A DNA stretch of 64,000 nucleotides from Marinobacter daepoensis DSM 16072 (lineage in GTDB: Bacteria > Pseudomonadota > Gammaproteobacteria > Pseudomonadales > Oleiphilaceae): NCBI RefSeq assembly GCF_000421165.1, contig NZ_ATWI01000015.1:1-64000 (forward strand). Reading direction: 5' to 3'. This document shows, in pieces, positions 37,066-45,722 of this stretch. Position 1 is the first letter of the stretch, and each line of letters begins with the position of its first letter. Both the position numbers and the translations under genes were made by a program. Below the pieces are notes generated by a model, which worked only from the letters and a program-made list of their open reading frames with translations, made no database searches and was not told the origin of the DNA.

Positions 37066-37550
37066 TGTTAATCCAGACGAAACAACACTGGTTTCCACGC
37101 CTGCTGGGCAATATTTTCACCCTGATAGCCTGGGCCGTTTTCGCCTTTCTGATGATTGATGGCGTCAACACCTTGCTCCACGAAGGCCACCGCCCAAAAG
37201 AGTTTGCACTACCGGGAGAGTTTTTCTCTACGTTGCACAGTCTCCTCTGGTACCTGCTAATGGCGGCGATGCTCTCAGCAGTGCTCCTGGGATGGGCCAA
37301 ATACAGTGAGCGCCGGGCCGCCCGCTACCAGCGCCGCAAGCCGATCCCCGACATGACCGACACGCAGCTGGCCTCCAGCTTTGGAGTGAGCCTGCCGATT
37401 CTGAAAATGATGCAGCAGGAACAGATTCTTATTCTGTTCAACAACAGCAACGGAACGCTTGCTCGTGCCTCCTTTGTCAGACAGGGAGTCGCTGAAATGG
37501 ATCTGAAGAGTGGCTGGCCTCAGCTCCCACCCGAGCGTCAAGTCGCCTGA
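37062..37550 (+). CDS. pgaD: PgaD, PNAG synthase accessory membrane protein
   Basis: A 162-residue protein with two membrane spans ([19 protein letters not shown] and [21 protein letters not shown]) and a cytoplasmic tail. This is the layout of PgaD, which binds PgaC and shares c-di-GMP binding with it in E. coli. I start at the ATG at 37062, which overlaps the pgaC stop (ATGA); an ATG at 37065 is equally possible. The longer frame from 36849 is a shadow inside pgaC. It is the last gene of the pga operon. Confidence 0.88.
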   Translation: MMLIQTKQHWFPRLLGNIFTLIAWAVFAFLMIDGVNTLLHEGHRPKEFALPGEFFSTLHSLLWYLLMAAMLSAVLLGWAKYSERRAARYQRRKPIPDMTDTQLASSFGVSLPILKMMQQEQILILFNNSNGTLARASFVRQGVAEMDLKSGWPQLPPERQVA

Positions 37551-37775
37551 CACTTCCGGGCAAAAAGTAAACTCAGCCTCATTGGATCGCAGCGTCTGGG
37601 TGCAAGACCAGCTGAGGCAACGGGCAAGGGATAGCCCGACTCTGATTTCTCTGGCCGTTACGCACGGTTCACCTTCGCCATTTCCGGCTGCTGACACCAC
37701 CCTCGGCGTGATAACATCGCCTGCTTTAAAGCCCGAGCGGCCATGCCGATAATTGCCCGGAACCATTGAGGAATT

Positions 37776-40394
37776 ATGACGGACCTGTCCAAGCACACCC
37801 CGATGATGCAGCAATACCTGAAAATCAAGGGAGAGCACCCCAACGAACTGGTGTTCTACCGTATGGGGGATTTTTACGAGCTGTTCTACGACGATGCCAA
37901 GAAAGCCGCCGAGCTTCTGGATATCACACTGACGGCCCGGGGCCAGTCCGGCGGCAACCCCATTCCCATGGCAGGTGTCCCTTTTCATGCCGCGGAGGGA
38001 TACATTGCCCGGATGGTTCGCGCCGGCCAGTCCATTGCCATTTGCGAACAGGTCGGTGACCCTGCGACCAGCAAAGGACCGGTAGAACGCAAAGTTGTGC
38101 GGATTGTGACGCCGGGCACCCTGAGCGATGAGGCCTTCCTGGAGGATCGTCGCGACAACCTGCTCGCCGCCATCTACCACCACAAGGAACAATTCGGCTT
38201 CGCGTCGCTCGACATTTCCAGCGGCCGTTTTGCCGTGTCAGAGCTGGAGAATCTTGAAGCGCTGCAGGGAGAACTGCAGCGCCTGCGCCCGGCCGAAATC
38301 CTGATCAGCGAAGACTTTCCCTACGCCGACCTGCTGGAGGGGTTTACCGGCGTTCGCCGCCAGGGCCCCTGGCTGTTTGAATCGGATACGGCACACCGGG
38401 TGATCACCCAGCAACTGCAAGTGCGTGATCTCACCGGCTTTGGTTGCGAAGACCTGACCCTGGCCATTTGTGCCGCAGGTTGTCTGCTGCAATACGCCAA
38501 GGAAACCCAGCGCACGGCCCTGCCCCATATCCGCAAGCTCACCCGTGAGCGCCGGGAAGAGGCCGTGATTCTGGACGCCGCCAGCCGTCGCAACCTGGAG
38601 ATCGACACGAACCTGATGGGTGGCCATCAGCACACCCTGGCCTGGGTTATGGACCGCACGGCCACGTCCATGGGTGCCCGGGAACTGCGCCGGTGGCTGA
38701 ACCGCCCGTTGCGGGATGTCGAACGGGTGCGCCAGCGCCAGCAGTCCGTGTCGGCCCTGCTGGACGGCTTCCATTACGAACCGGTGCACGATCTGCTGAA
38801 ACGGGTGGGGGATATCGAACGTATTCTGGCCCGGGTCGCCCTTCGTTCCGCCCGCCCCAGAGATCTTGCCCGTCTGCGCGACGCCTTTCAGGCGCTTCCG
38901 GAGCTGCAGAAAACCCTGACCCCAGTCCGCTCTCAGCATGTGGTTAAACTGGCAGCCACCATCGGCGAATACCCTGAACTGGCCGACTTGCTAGAACGCG
39001 CAATCATCGACAACCCGCCGGTGGTGATTCGCGACGGCGGCGTAATTCGCGAGGGCTTCGACGACGAACTGGATGAACTGCGCAACATCAGCGAAAACGC
39101 GGGCCAGTACCTGCTGGATGTGGAAACCCGGGAACGTGAACGCACCGGCATTTCCACCCTGAAAGTGGGCTACAACCGGGTACATGGCTACTTCATCGAA
39201 ATCAGCCGGGCCCAGTCTGACCAGGCACCGGTGGATTATATCCGTCGCCAGACCCTGAAAAATGCCGAACGTTTTATCACCCCCGAACTGAAAGAGTTTG
39301 AAGACAAAGCCCTCAGTGCCAAGAGCCGTGCTCTGGCTCGGGAAAAAGGCCTGTACGACGAGGTTCTGGAAACCGTGGCCGAGCACCTGGCGCCCCTGCA
39401 GGACGCTGCCCAGGCCCTGGCTGAACTTGACGTACTGAGCAACTTTGCCGAACGGGCAACCTCCCTGCGCTTCACTGCACCGGAATTTTCCGACAAGCCC
39501 GGCTTTGATGTCGACGAAGGCCGGCACCCGGTCGTGGAGCAGTTGCTGGACGAGCCGTTTGTCCCCAACAACCTGCTGATGGACACCCGGCGCCGTATGC
39601 TGGTGATTACCGGCCCGAACATGGGCGGTAAGTCCACCTACATGCGGCAGGCCGCACTGATTGCTCTGCTGGCCTATACCGGCAGCTTTGTTCCCGCCAA
39701 CCGGGCCGTACTGGGGCCGGTCGACCGGATTTTCACACGCATGGGGTCGTCCGATGACATCGCCGGTGGCCGCTCAACCTTCATGGTGGAAATGACCGAA
39801 ACCGCCAATATCCTGCACAACGCCACCGAGCACAGCCTGGTCCTGATGGATGAGGTGGGACGGGGCACGAGCACCTTCGACGGCCTGTCCCTGGCCTGGG
39901 CCACCGCAGAGCATCTGGCAAAGAACATCCGATGCTACACCCTGTTCGCCACCCACTATTTCGAACTGACTCAGCTCGCGGACGATCTGGAACACGCCGT
40001 GAATGTTCACCTGACAGCCACCGAGCACGACGACTCCATTGTCTTCCTGCACAATGTCCACGACGGTCCGGCCAGTCAGAGCTACGGGCTTCAGGTAGCG
40101 AAGCTCGCCGGAGTCCCTCAGGACGTCATCCGCAATGCCAAGGCTCAGCTGGCCCACCTGGAAGGATTGGAGGCAAGTGCCAGCCCATCCCCCGCTCCAA
40201 CACAGGTTGAAGAACCCTCGCAGCACATCCCCCGACAGAGCACAGACGATAATACGGCTTTTCAGGGCGACATGTTCGCCATGGCCGAGCCAAGTGCGGT
40301 AGAGCAGGCTCTGGAGACACTGGATCTGGACAGTCTCACCCCACGGGATGCGCTGAACCAGCTTTACGAGTTGAAAGGATTGATGGAAAAATAA
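37776..40394 (+). CDS. mutS: MutS, DNA mismatch recognition ATPase
   Basis: An 872-residue protein of normal MutS length. The mismatch-binding motif is in [15 protein letters not shown] near residue 30. The ATPase has Walker [10 protein letters not shown] (613-621), Walker [17 protein letters not shown], and the C-terminal HTH and dimerisation tail. It recognises base mispairs and recruits MutL. GAGGAATT precedes the ATG. fdxA follows after 160 bases, as in Pseudomonas; pncC-recA, normally close, is 17 kb away. Confidence 0.98.
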   Translation: MTDLSKHTPMMQQYLKIKGEHPNELVFYRMGDFYELFYDDAKKAAELLDITLTARGQSGGNPIPMAGVPFHAAEGYIARMVRAGQSIAICEQVGDPATSKGPVERKVVRIVTPGTLSDEAFLEDRRDNLLAAIYHHKEQFGFASLDISSGRFAVSELENLEALQGELQRLRPAEILISEDFPYADLLEGFTGVRRQGPWLFESDTAHRVITQQLQVRDLTGFGCEDLTLAICAAGCLLQYAKETQRTALPHIRKLTRERREEAVILDAASRRNLEIDTNLMGGHQHTLAWVMDRTATSMGARELRRWLNRPLRDVERVRQRQQSVSALLDGFHYEPVHDLLKRVGDIERILARVALRSARPRDLARLRDAFQALPELQKTLTPVRSQHVVKLAATIGEYPELADLLERAIIDNPPVVIRDGGVIREGFDDELDELRNISENAGQYLLDVETRERERTGISTLKVGYNRVHGYFIEISRAQSDQAPVDYIRRQTLKNAERFITPELKEFEDKALSAKSRALAREKGLYDEVLETVAEHLAPLQDAAQALAELDVLSNFAERATSLRFTAPEFSDKPGFDVDEGRHPVVEQLLDEPFVPNNLLMDTRRRMLVITGPNMGGKSTYMRQAALIALLAYTGSFVPANRAVLGPVDRIFTRMGSSDDIAGGRSTFMVEMTETANILHNATEHSLVLMDEVGRGTSTFDGLSLAWATAEHLAKNIRCYTLFATHYFELTQLADDLEHAVNVHLTATEHDDSIVFLHNVHDGPASQSYGLQVAKLAGVPQDVIRNAKAQLAHLEGLEASASPSPAPTQVEEPSQHIPRQSTDDNTAFQGDMFAMAEPSAVEQALETLDLDSLTPRDALNQLYELKGLMEK

Positions 40395-40557
40395 CGGCAA
40401 ATTGCGCCAAACTTGATCTGGGTAATAACGATATAGCAGGCCAACGCTTGCGGCAGTGTGGGGGGCTCCCTACAATATCGCACCAAATTATAACCGGGGC
40501 CGACCGTATAACCGGCTCCTGATGAGACTGAATCTTCTACGAACCAGGGATCCGACT

Positions 40558-40881
40558 ATGGCGTTTATCGTTACTGATAACTGCATCAAGTGTAAATACA
40601 CCGACTGTGTGGAAGTCTGCCCGGTGGACTGCTTCTACGAAGGCCCCAACTTTCTGGTCATTGATCCGGACGAGTGTATTGACTGCGCCCTCTGTGAACC
40701 GGAATGTCCGGCTGAGGCCATTTTCTCAGAAGACGAGCTGCCGGCTGGCCAGGAAGCCTTTGTGGAGATCAATGCCGACCTGGCTGGCAAGTGGCCAAAC
40801 ATCACCGAAAAGAAAGATCCGCTGCCGGACGCAGAGGAATGGGACGGCAAGCCCGACAAGCTTCAGTATCTGGAACGCTAA
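40558..40881 (+). CDS. fdxA: 7Fe ferredoxin FdxA
   Basis: A 107-residue seven-iron ferredoxin. The N-terminal cysteines lie in [18 protein letters not shown] (3Fe-4S and part of 4Fe-4S) and the second set in [12 protein letters not shown]. The FdxA tail ending [12 protein letters not shown] is conserved. It is a low-potential electron carrier. I start at the ATG at 40558 behind AGGGA; the longer frame from 40456 is not ferredoxin-like. The mutS-fdxA order matches Pseudomonas, but rpoS, which follows there, is absent. Confidence 0.96.
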   Translation: MAFIVTDNCIKCKYTDCVEVCPVDCFYEGPNFLVIDPDECIDCALCEPECPAEAIFSEDELPAGQEAFVEINADLAGKWPNITEKKDPLPDAEEWDGKPDKLQYLER

Positions 40882-40900
40882 GGCGGCACGTTGCAAATCA

Positions 40901-40932
40901 AAAGGCCGGAGGCTTTCACCTCCGGCCTTTTT
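40901..40932. terminator. Bidirectional rho-independent terminator after fdxA
   Basis: AAAGGCCGGAGG (40901-40912) pairs with CCTCCGGCCTTT (40919-40930) over a 6-base loop, with T-runs on the plus side and A-runs on the other. It separates fdxA from the convergent gene ending at 40955. Confidence 0.92.
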
Positions 40933-40954
40933 CGTTGTCGACTCTCCTGATGAG

Positions 40955-41989
40955 TCAGGTTCGCCCGGCCAGCAACTTCTTTGCCGCCGCAGAACGATAG
41001 AAAGGAGCCAACCGGCGCCGTAACAAGGCCTCCAGATACCCCTCCTCCCTGAGCAAATCCACCAGTGGCAACCCTACGGTCTCCAGCTCTGTCACGATAA
41101 CCTCCCGCGTTACACCGATGTCCGTCAACAGAGTCATCACCGGCTGATGCCCGTAGCGGGCGTAAAGCCCTTCCACCACGACCTGAACACACCCTTCAAA
41201 GTATGGCGTTTTCCGGAAATGGAGCCAGAACTCGTAGCCAAGCACCACAAATTCCTGCAACTGAACATCCCCAAGCCCATCCTGAAGTTCTGCCATGGTG
41301 CGGTCTTCCAGAGACACCCAGGCAGCCATCACCGAATCCCGCAACTCGTCATCACTCAAGGCCTTGTGCAGAAACTGTTCACTGCGGGCAATCAGGCCCG
41401 GCAGGCTGTCGGACAACCAGGCCTTGATCCGCCGCTCAAAAGTCTCATCCAGCCCCGGTACGGCCTTGTTGGCCATCTTCTTGCCGAACTTCATCATTGA
41501 GCCCACGCCCGGCACCGAACGGGTAATCAGATTATCTTCGTAGAGATAATTCACCAGGCCGTGATACACCACATTCGAAACCAGCTCCTGATACACCGGG
41601 TGAACCATGATCTCACTGATCACCCGTTCGCGCTGGTGTCGCAGTTCCAGGGCTTGTTCAACAAACCCGCTGGCCTGTTCGCGGGAGAGAATATCCCCCA
41701 GACGAACCTCGTTCTGAACCGGGGCATTCAGCACCTCGGTCGCCAGTTCCGCCGCCAGCTCAGGCAAACCGGCATCCAGCTCCATATCTACCACAACCCG
41801 CTGAATCAGCCCTTTTACCTGCCCGGCGCTGATGACGCGTTCAAGGGTAACCGTACCGGCAAGCTCAAGCAGCTCATCCACTTCCTGATGCAGAAACTTC
41901 TTCAGCTTGGCGCCTTTCAGAGCATTCAGTTCGTACTTGACGTGAGCTTCGAGCAACTCGTCCGCCAGGGTCGGAGCAGTCTGAGTCAT
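40955..41989 (-). CDS. Uncharacterised helical protein, 344 residues
   Basis: I do not recognise a named family. The sequence is almost wholly helical and acidic-amphipathic, with long runs such as LADELLEAHVKYELNALKGA and QVKGLIQRVVVDMELDAGL. A short segment VPGVGSMMKFGKKMANKAVP in the middle could touch membranes. There is no signal peptide and no clear membrane span. It is monocistronic and convergent with fdxA through the shared terminator. No function is assigned. Confidence 0.75.
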   Translation of the reverse strand: MTQTAPTLADELLEAHVKYELNALKGAKLKKFLHQEVDELLELAGTVTLERVISAGQVKGLIQRVVVDMELDAGLPELAAELATEVLNAPVQNEVRLGDILSREQASGFVEQALELRHQRERVISEIMVHPVYQELVSNVVYHGLVNYLYEDNLITRSVPGVGSMMKFGKKMANKAVPGLDETFERRIKAWLSDSLPGLIARSEQFLHKALSDDELRDSVMAAWVSLEDRTMAELQDGLGDVQLQEFVVLGYEFWLHFRKTPYFEGCVQVVVEGLYARYGHQPVMTLLTDIGVTREVIVTELETVGLPLVDLLREEGYLEALLRRRLAPFYRSAAAKKLLAGRT

Positions 41990-42088
41990 AAACCGGTTAT
42001 CCTTTGGCAGGTTTCAGATCGGGCTAAGAGGCTAACATGTCAATGAACATCGCGGGTTTGCCTGAAATACAGCAAACGACAGGAGACT

Positions 42089-42111
42089 GGGCCAGTCAGA
42101 AAGACCGGCCC
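42089..42111 (-). terminator. Hairpin downstream of the DegV gene
   Basis: GGGCCAGTC (42089-42097) and GACCGGCCC (42103-42111) form a 9-base stem with one G-U pair around a 5-base loop, 8 bases past the DegV stop. The T-run on the minus strand is missing, so it may only stabilise the transcript end. Confidence 0.45.
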
Positions 42112-42118
42112 GGAAACA

Positions 42119-43069
42119 TTACTGAAAATCGCTGAATTCGTGAGGCTCAGCCGCCAGCGCCAGACAAATACTGCCCGGCCCGACATAGATGGCACTGGTG
42201 ATTCCCATCTGAGAGAGCAATAGCTCAACGCCGTTCTGCTCACAGGCATCCCGGAGCCGGTTCAGCCCCGGCAAGTCTTCAATTTCCGTCCAGCTCAAGC
42301 CACAGGACAGGCTTACGTAGGGCGTCAGCAAGCCGGCCTCCACCCTCGCCACGGCATAATTCATCACCTTCTCCACCGCCATGTCGAAATTGCGGGTCTT
42401 GGCAACGGGCTTACCCTCCACACCCTGCCCGAAAATCACCGGTATGATATTCAACGCCTTGCCCAGAAACGCAGCTACCGCCGACACGCTTTTGTCACCA
42501 CGGCGGCGGGCCCGCTCCCGGATGTAATGAAGATCCCGGGGAATCACGCACGTGAAGATTTTGTCGGTAAACGCTTCAACCTCGTGACGAAGGGCATTCT
42601 TGGAGAGTTTCTGGCCAATCAGTTTCAGCGTGTGGGCCGCCAGCAGCCCCTGACCGGCGAAGATCTGCTTGCTATCAATCACCCGCATGGAAAACTTGCC
42701 ATCACGACCGGCGGCCTTACGGGCTTGCTCGTAGTTTGCCATCACCGAGTTCATGGCTTCAGTGGCATTCTGGTGAATCAGACTTCGACTGCGGGTGACG
42801 GTTTCACAAATCGCTACGTCAAACTCGGTCACAATTTTTTCCATGAACAGCTTGTGTATCTGCTCCGCACTGAATGCCTCGGTCTCTGCCTCGTGCCCCT
42901 TATCAAGCAAACCACTCTGGTAAAACTCCTGGGTACGGACCGGATCGTGGTGATCAACGTAGGTCTGGCCATCAATAATGGCCGTCACAGGCAATACAAA
43001 CAGGTCGTGTTTGCGGGCAAAGTCAAAGGGCAGATCACAGGCGCTGTCAACGATCAGACCAACTCGCAT
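42119..43069 (-). CDS. DegV-family fatty-acid-binding protein
   Basis: A 316-residue protein opening RVGLIVDSACDLPFDFARKH, the DegV signature strand with DSACDLP. It also has FVLPVTAIIDGQTYVDHHD-like features, the helix with SRSLIHQNATEAMNS, and the C-terminal sheet. DegV/FakB proteins bind a fatty acid and present it to a kinase in Gram-positive bacteria; in proteobacteria the role is unclear. I use the ATG at 43069, which follows GGAG by 9 bases, and which gives the usual DegV N-terminus. It is monocistronic. Confidence 0.85.
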   Translation of the reverse strand: MRVGLIVDSACDLPFDFARKHDLFVLPVTAIIDGQTYVDHHDPVRTQEFYQSGLLDKGHEAETEAFSAEQIHKLFMEKIVTEFDVAICETVTRSRSLIHQNATEAMNSVMANYEQARKAAGRDGKFSMRVIDSKQIFAGQGLLAAHTLKLIGQKLSKNALRHEVEAFTDKIFTCVIPRDLHYIRERARRRGDKSVSAVAAFLGKALNIIPVIFGQGVEGKPVAKTRNFDMAVEKVMNYAVARVEAGLLTPYVSLSCGLSWTEIEDLPGLNRLRDACEQNGVELLLSQMGITSAIYVGPGSICLALAAEPHEFSDFQ

Positions 43070-43188
43070 GCTGAATGTCTCCGGGTTCGGGCGCACGTGT
43101 CAGCGGAGGGCGCCCTTTATTATGATTATTCTTCCGTCGCCTAGTGTTACACAGCCTGATGATAATTTCAGTACCCCCGGAGACCGGC

Positions 43189-44007
43189 TCAGGCCTCCAA
43201 CTCTCTCAGGTTAGCTTCCAGCAAGCTGCGATTATCCTGCTGCCACGGATGAAAATCCCGCCGGAAATAGGCAAGAAACTCCGGCAAGCACTTACGCAAC
43301 ACCCCGGGCTTTCCCCACAGAAAGTTCAGCCCACCCAACCAGGTACGAACACTCCAGAGTTTACCGTCGGTCCTGAGCAGGCTACAGGTATTCAGGAACG
43401 TGTATTTGAAGAAATTCCAGGTCACAAACAGAAACACAATCCGTCGCAGGCTTTCGCTCCCGACACAGGCGCGGTAAACATCAAATGCCACCGATTTGTG
43501 CTCGGTTTCCTCAATGGCGTGCCAACGCCAGAGTTGTTTCATGGTTGGGGTGGCCCCCTCCATCCATTCCGGATGGCGAAGAATGGCATTGGCCAGCACC
43601 GCGGTGTAATGCTCCGCACCGCATGTCCCCGCCAGTTGGCGACTTGGCGTCAGGCGCCCGACCCACGCCATGTGCTTCTGGAAACGCTGGTCCAGGGCAT
43701 CAATGTCGTACCCCCGGCTTTTCAGGGCTTCGTTATAGTCCTTGTGCTCACGGCTGTGCAGGGCTTCCTGCCCGATAAAACCTTTTATCTCACTTTTCAG
43801 CTTGGGATCTGTTATCTCGTCCCGGTATAGGCGAACAGCGTTGATGAACTGCTGTTCTCCGTCGGGAAACTGTAATGACAGGGCATTGAAAAATGCCGTC
43901 CGGAAGGCATCGTTGCCGTGCCAGAGGGTTCTCAGTTCGGCTTTCACATCAAAACGAAGGTGCCGGGGTTTGACCGTGACACCATCGGGAGTGGAGCTGA
44001 TCGTCAT
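43189..44007 (-). CDS. Metal-dependent hydrolase family protein (PF10118-like)
   Basis: A 272-residue protein rich in histidine and glutamate pairs: FIGQEALHSREHKDYNEAL, GTCGAEHYTAVLANAIL and WRWHAIEETEHKSVAFDVY. These are spaced like a four-helix, di-metal site, which matches the predicted metal-dependent hydrolase family PF10118. The reaction is unknown; the di-iron-like helix pattern also allows an oxygenase role. AGGAGG lies 5 bases before the ATG. The neighbouring DegV gene runs the same way but is 119 bases downstream. Confidence 0.82.
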   Translation of the reverse strand: MTISSTPDGVTVKPRHLRFDVKAELRTLWHGNDAFRTAFFNALSLQFPDGEQQFINAVRLYRDEITDPKLKSEIKGFIGQEALHSREHKDYNEALKSRGYDIDALDQRFQKHMAWVGRLTPSRQLAGTCGAEHYTAVLANAILRHPEWMEGATPTMKQLWRWHAIEETEHKSVAFDVYRACVGSESLRRIVFLFVTWNFFKYTFLNTCSLLRTDGKLWSVRTWLGGLNFLWGKPGVLRKCLPEFLAYFRRDFHPWQQDNRSLLEANLRELEA

Positions 44008-44173
44008 GACCGCCTCCTGTGCTCTGTTTGTTGTTATCGAGGGCTAGGATTCCGGGTATTTTTTAATCAACAGAATCAGTTTACCCCCGCCCAGATGCAA
44101 AGAGAAAGGTCATAGAGAGGAAACCCGGACAGATTGTCACAATATGACAACCTGTCAGAGCAAGGGCATCACC

Positions 44174-44201
44174 AAAAAAAAGGGAGGCTCTCAGGCCTCC
44201 C
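44174..44201 (-). terminator. Rho-independent terminator of the permease operon
   Basis: GGGAGGC (44182-44188) and GCCTCCC (44195-44201) form a GC stem with a 6-base loop. On the minus strand it is followed by eight T (44174-44181 reversed). It ends the acyl-CoA synthetase/permease transcription unit. Confidence 0.9.
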
Positions 44202-44251
44202 AAGGACACACAGGGGGTCGATGTCGCCGCCGAACAACGGCGACATCAGGT

Positions 44252-45628
44252 TCAGTGCTCTTTGACCGGCTCCGCACCCGGCGCTTCCGGGTCTGGGGTG
44301 AAGCCAAGAAGATGAGTACGCTCAATCAGGAAGTACAACACCGCACCCGTCGCCAGGCCCCAGCCGGCACCGTATACCGCAAGCACGACGCCCATGGTGC
44401 CGGCAATGCCGCGCTCAGTGTTGTTCTCCAGCTGCTCCAGCCCGACCATCAGACAGATGTAACCCGTCAGCAACAGAGTCAGCGACAAGGCAATCGGCAG
44501 AACCGGCTGGAAGAAACTCACCAGCGGGAGGACGAACAGAGCGATAAAGCCTGTAATCCAGAAGGTGCCGCCACCGCTGTAGATCGAGTCCATGGCATTA
44601 CGGCCATACTTGTAACGCTCTGCCATGGTCGCCGTGACCGCTGTCCAGATCGGGCCGGCCAGGCCTGGGTATGGTGCAAAGAAGGCATGGCCACCGTTAC
44701 GAATAGCCGTCACCAGGTGCACCCGGTCGATGCTGTTGTCGATATCCTCATCCTTACGAAGGTGGTCAACCCGGTTCATCAGGGACTGCCCCACCACAAT
44801 ATCGCCAAACGCAATCACGTAAGCGATCACCGCCGTTGGGATGGCGTACAGGAAAATATTCAGATCCGGAAAGCCAACGGTAAATGGCAGGTAGTTCCAC
44901 AACTCGCCAAACGCGGGCTTGGTAATGCCCCACTCCACGTTCGGTACGTCATATTCGCCGGTGGCAAATCCAACCAGAATGGCCACCACCATGCCAGGCA
45001 CCATGCCGTAGTTCGCAATCTTCCGGGCAATACTGCTTTTATCGACAAACCCTTTGAAAGACACAGAGAACATCAGATACAGACACACCAGGCCACCCAC
45101 GATCAGGGAGATCGGCGTATTCGCCAGACGACCACCGGCTTCAATCTCGCCCATCAATGCGGCAATACCAGCCCCGATGATGATCCCGCCTTTCATGGAA
45201 CGGGGAATCCAGTTCACGAGTTTACTGCCAAGCCGGGTGACACCCAGAATCAGGAAGATAAGAAACACCAGAAACTGAAGTGCGAACAGCGCCTGAATGG
45301 CCTCAGGGCCGGGCTCGTAGTCTGAAAGAAACAGCAAGACCACGGGGATACCGGGCGTGATCCAGCCAGGTACCAGAGGCACCCCCAGAAGGGCAGGCAA
45401 CATGAAACCGATGCCACAAACCACCACGTAGGCCAGCGCCACATCGTAGGGCACACCCAGGTATTTTTCGAGGAGCGGAATCATAGCCAGACTGACCACA
45501 AACATGATCAGCGCCTGAACCATCTCCGCAAATTCCCAGCGGTAATGTACGAAAGGAAGTCGAATCTTGAAGGGACCAGCCGGCCAATACGGCTGCTCTT
45601 CACCGTTTTTTCTGTGGAACATTTGCAT
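44252..45628 (-). CDS. Polytopic permease, NCS2/SulP-fold-like
   Basis: A 458-residue inner-membrane protein with about 11-13 hydrophobic spans, among them FMLPALLGVPLVPGWITPGI, KGGIIIGAGIAALMGEIEAG and FLYAIPTAVIAYVIAFGDIV. Conserved charged residues lie in SLMNRVDHLRKDEDIDNSID. Its fold suggests a xanthine/uracil- or SulP-like permease but the family is uncertain and the substrate unknown. The ATG at 45628 follows GGAGG by 7 bases. It is downstream of an acyl-CoA synthetase on the same strand, so it may import a carboxylic acid that the synthetase activates. Confidence 0.7.
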   Translation of the reverse strand: MQMFHRKNGEEQPYWPAGPFKIRLPFVHYRWEFAEMVQALIMFVVSLAMIPLLEKYLGVPYDVALAYVVVCGIGFMLPALLGVPLVPGWITPGIPVVLLFLSDYEPGPEAIQALFALQFLVFLIFLILGVTRLGSKLVNWIPRSMKGGIIIGAGIAALMGEIEAGGRLANTPISLIVGGLVCLYLMFSVSFKGFVDKSSIARKIANYGMVPGMVVAILVGFATGEYDVPNVEWGITKPAFGELWNYLPFTVGFPDLNIFLYAIPTAVIAYVIAFGDIVVGQSLMNRVDHLRKDEDIDNSIDRVHLVTAIRNGGHAFFAPYPGLAGPIWTAVTATMAERYKYGRNAMDSIYSGGGTFWITGFIALFVLPLVSFFQPVLPIALSLTLLLTGYICLMVGLEQLENNTERGIAGTMGVVLAVYGAGWGLATGAVLYFLIERTHLLGFTPDPEAPGAEPVKEH

Positions 45629-45689
45629 AAAGAAACCTCCGGGCACCCTGTTTCAGGTACCAGCCAATGTTGTTTTTGTGGAGAGGTGT

Positions 45690-45711
45690 GGCTGCGCTGA
45701 CAGGCGCAGCC
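45690..45711. other. GC-rich hairpin between acyl-CoA synthetase and permease genes
   Basis: GGCTGCGC (45690-45697) and GCGCAGCC (45704-45711) form an 8-base stem with a 6-base loop in the gap between the two minus-strand genes. On that strand no T-run follows, so it is probably an RNA-processing or partial-attenuation hairpin and not a full terminator. Confidence 0.5.
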
Positions 45712-45722
45712 GTTTTAGGTAA

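Noticed and set aside
37275..38192. 305-codon minus-strand open frame over pgaD and mutS
   Set aside because: It lies antisense to two confident genes and has low-complexity, shadow-like composition.
44144..45325. 393-codon plus-strand open frame over the permease gene
   Set aside because: Antisense shadow rich in His, Gln and Arg; the minus-strand permease has a clear ribosome site and membrane spans.
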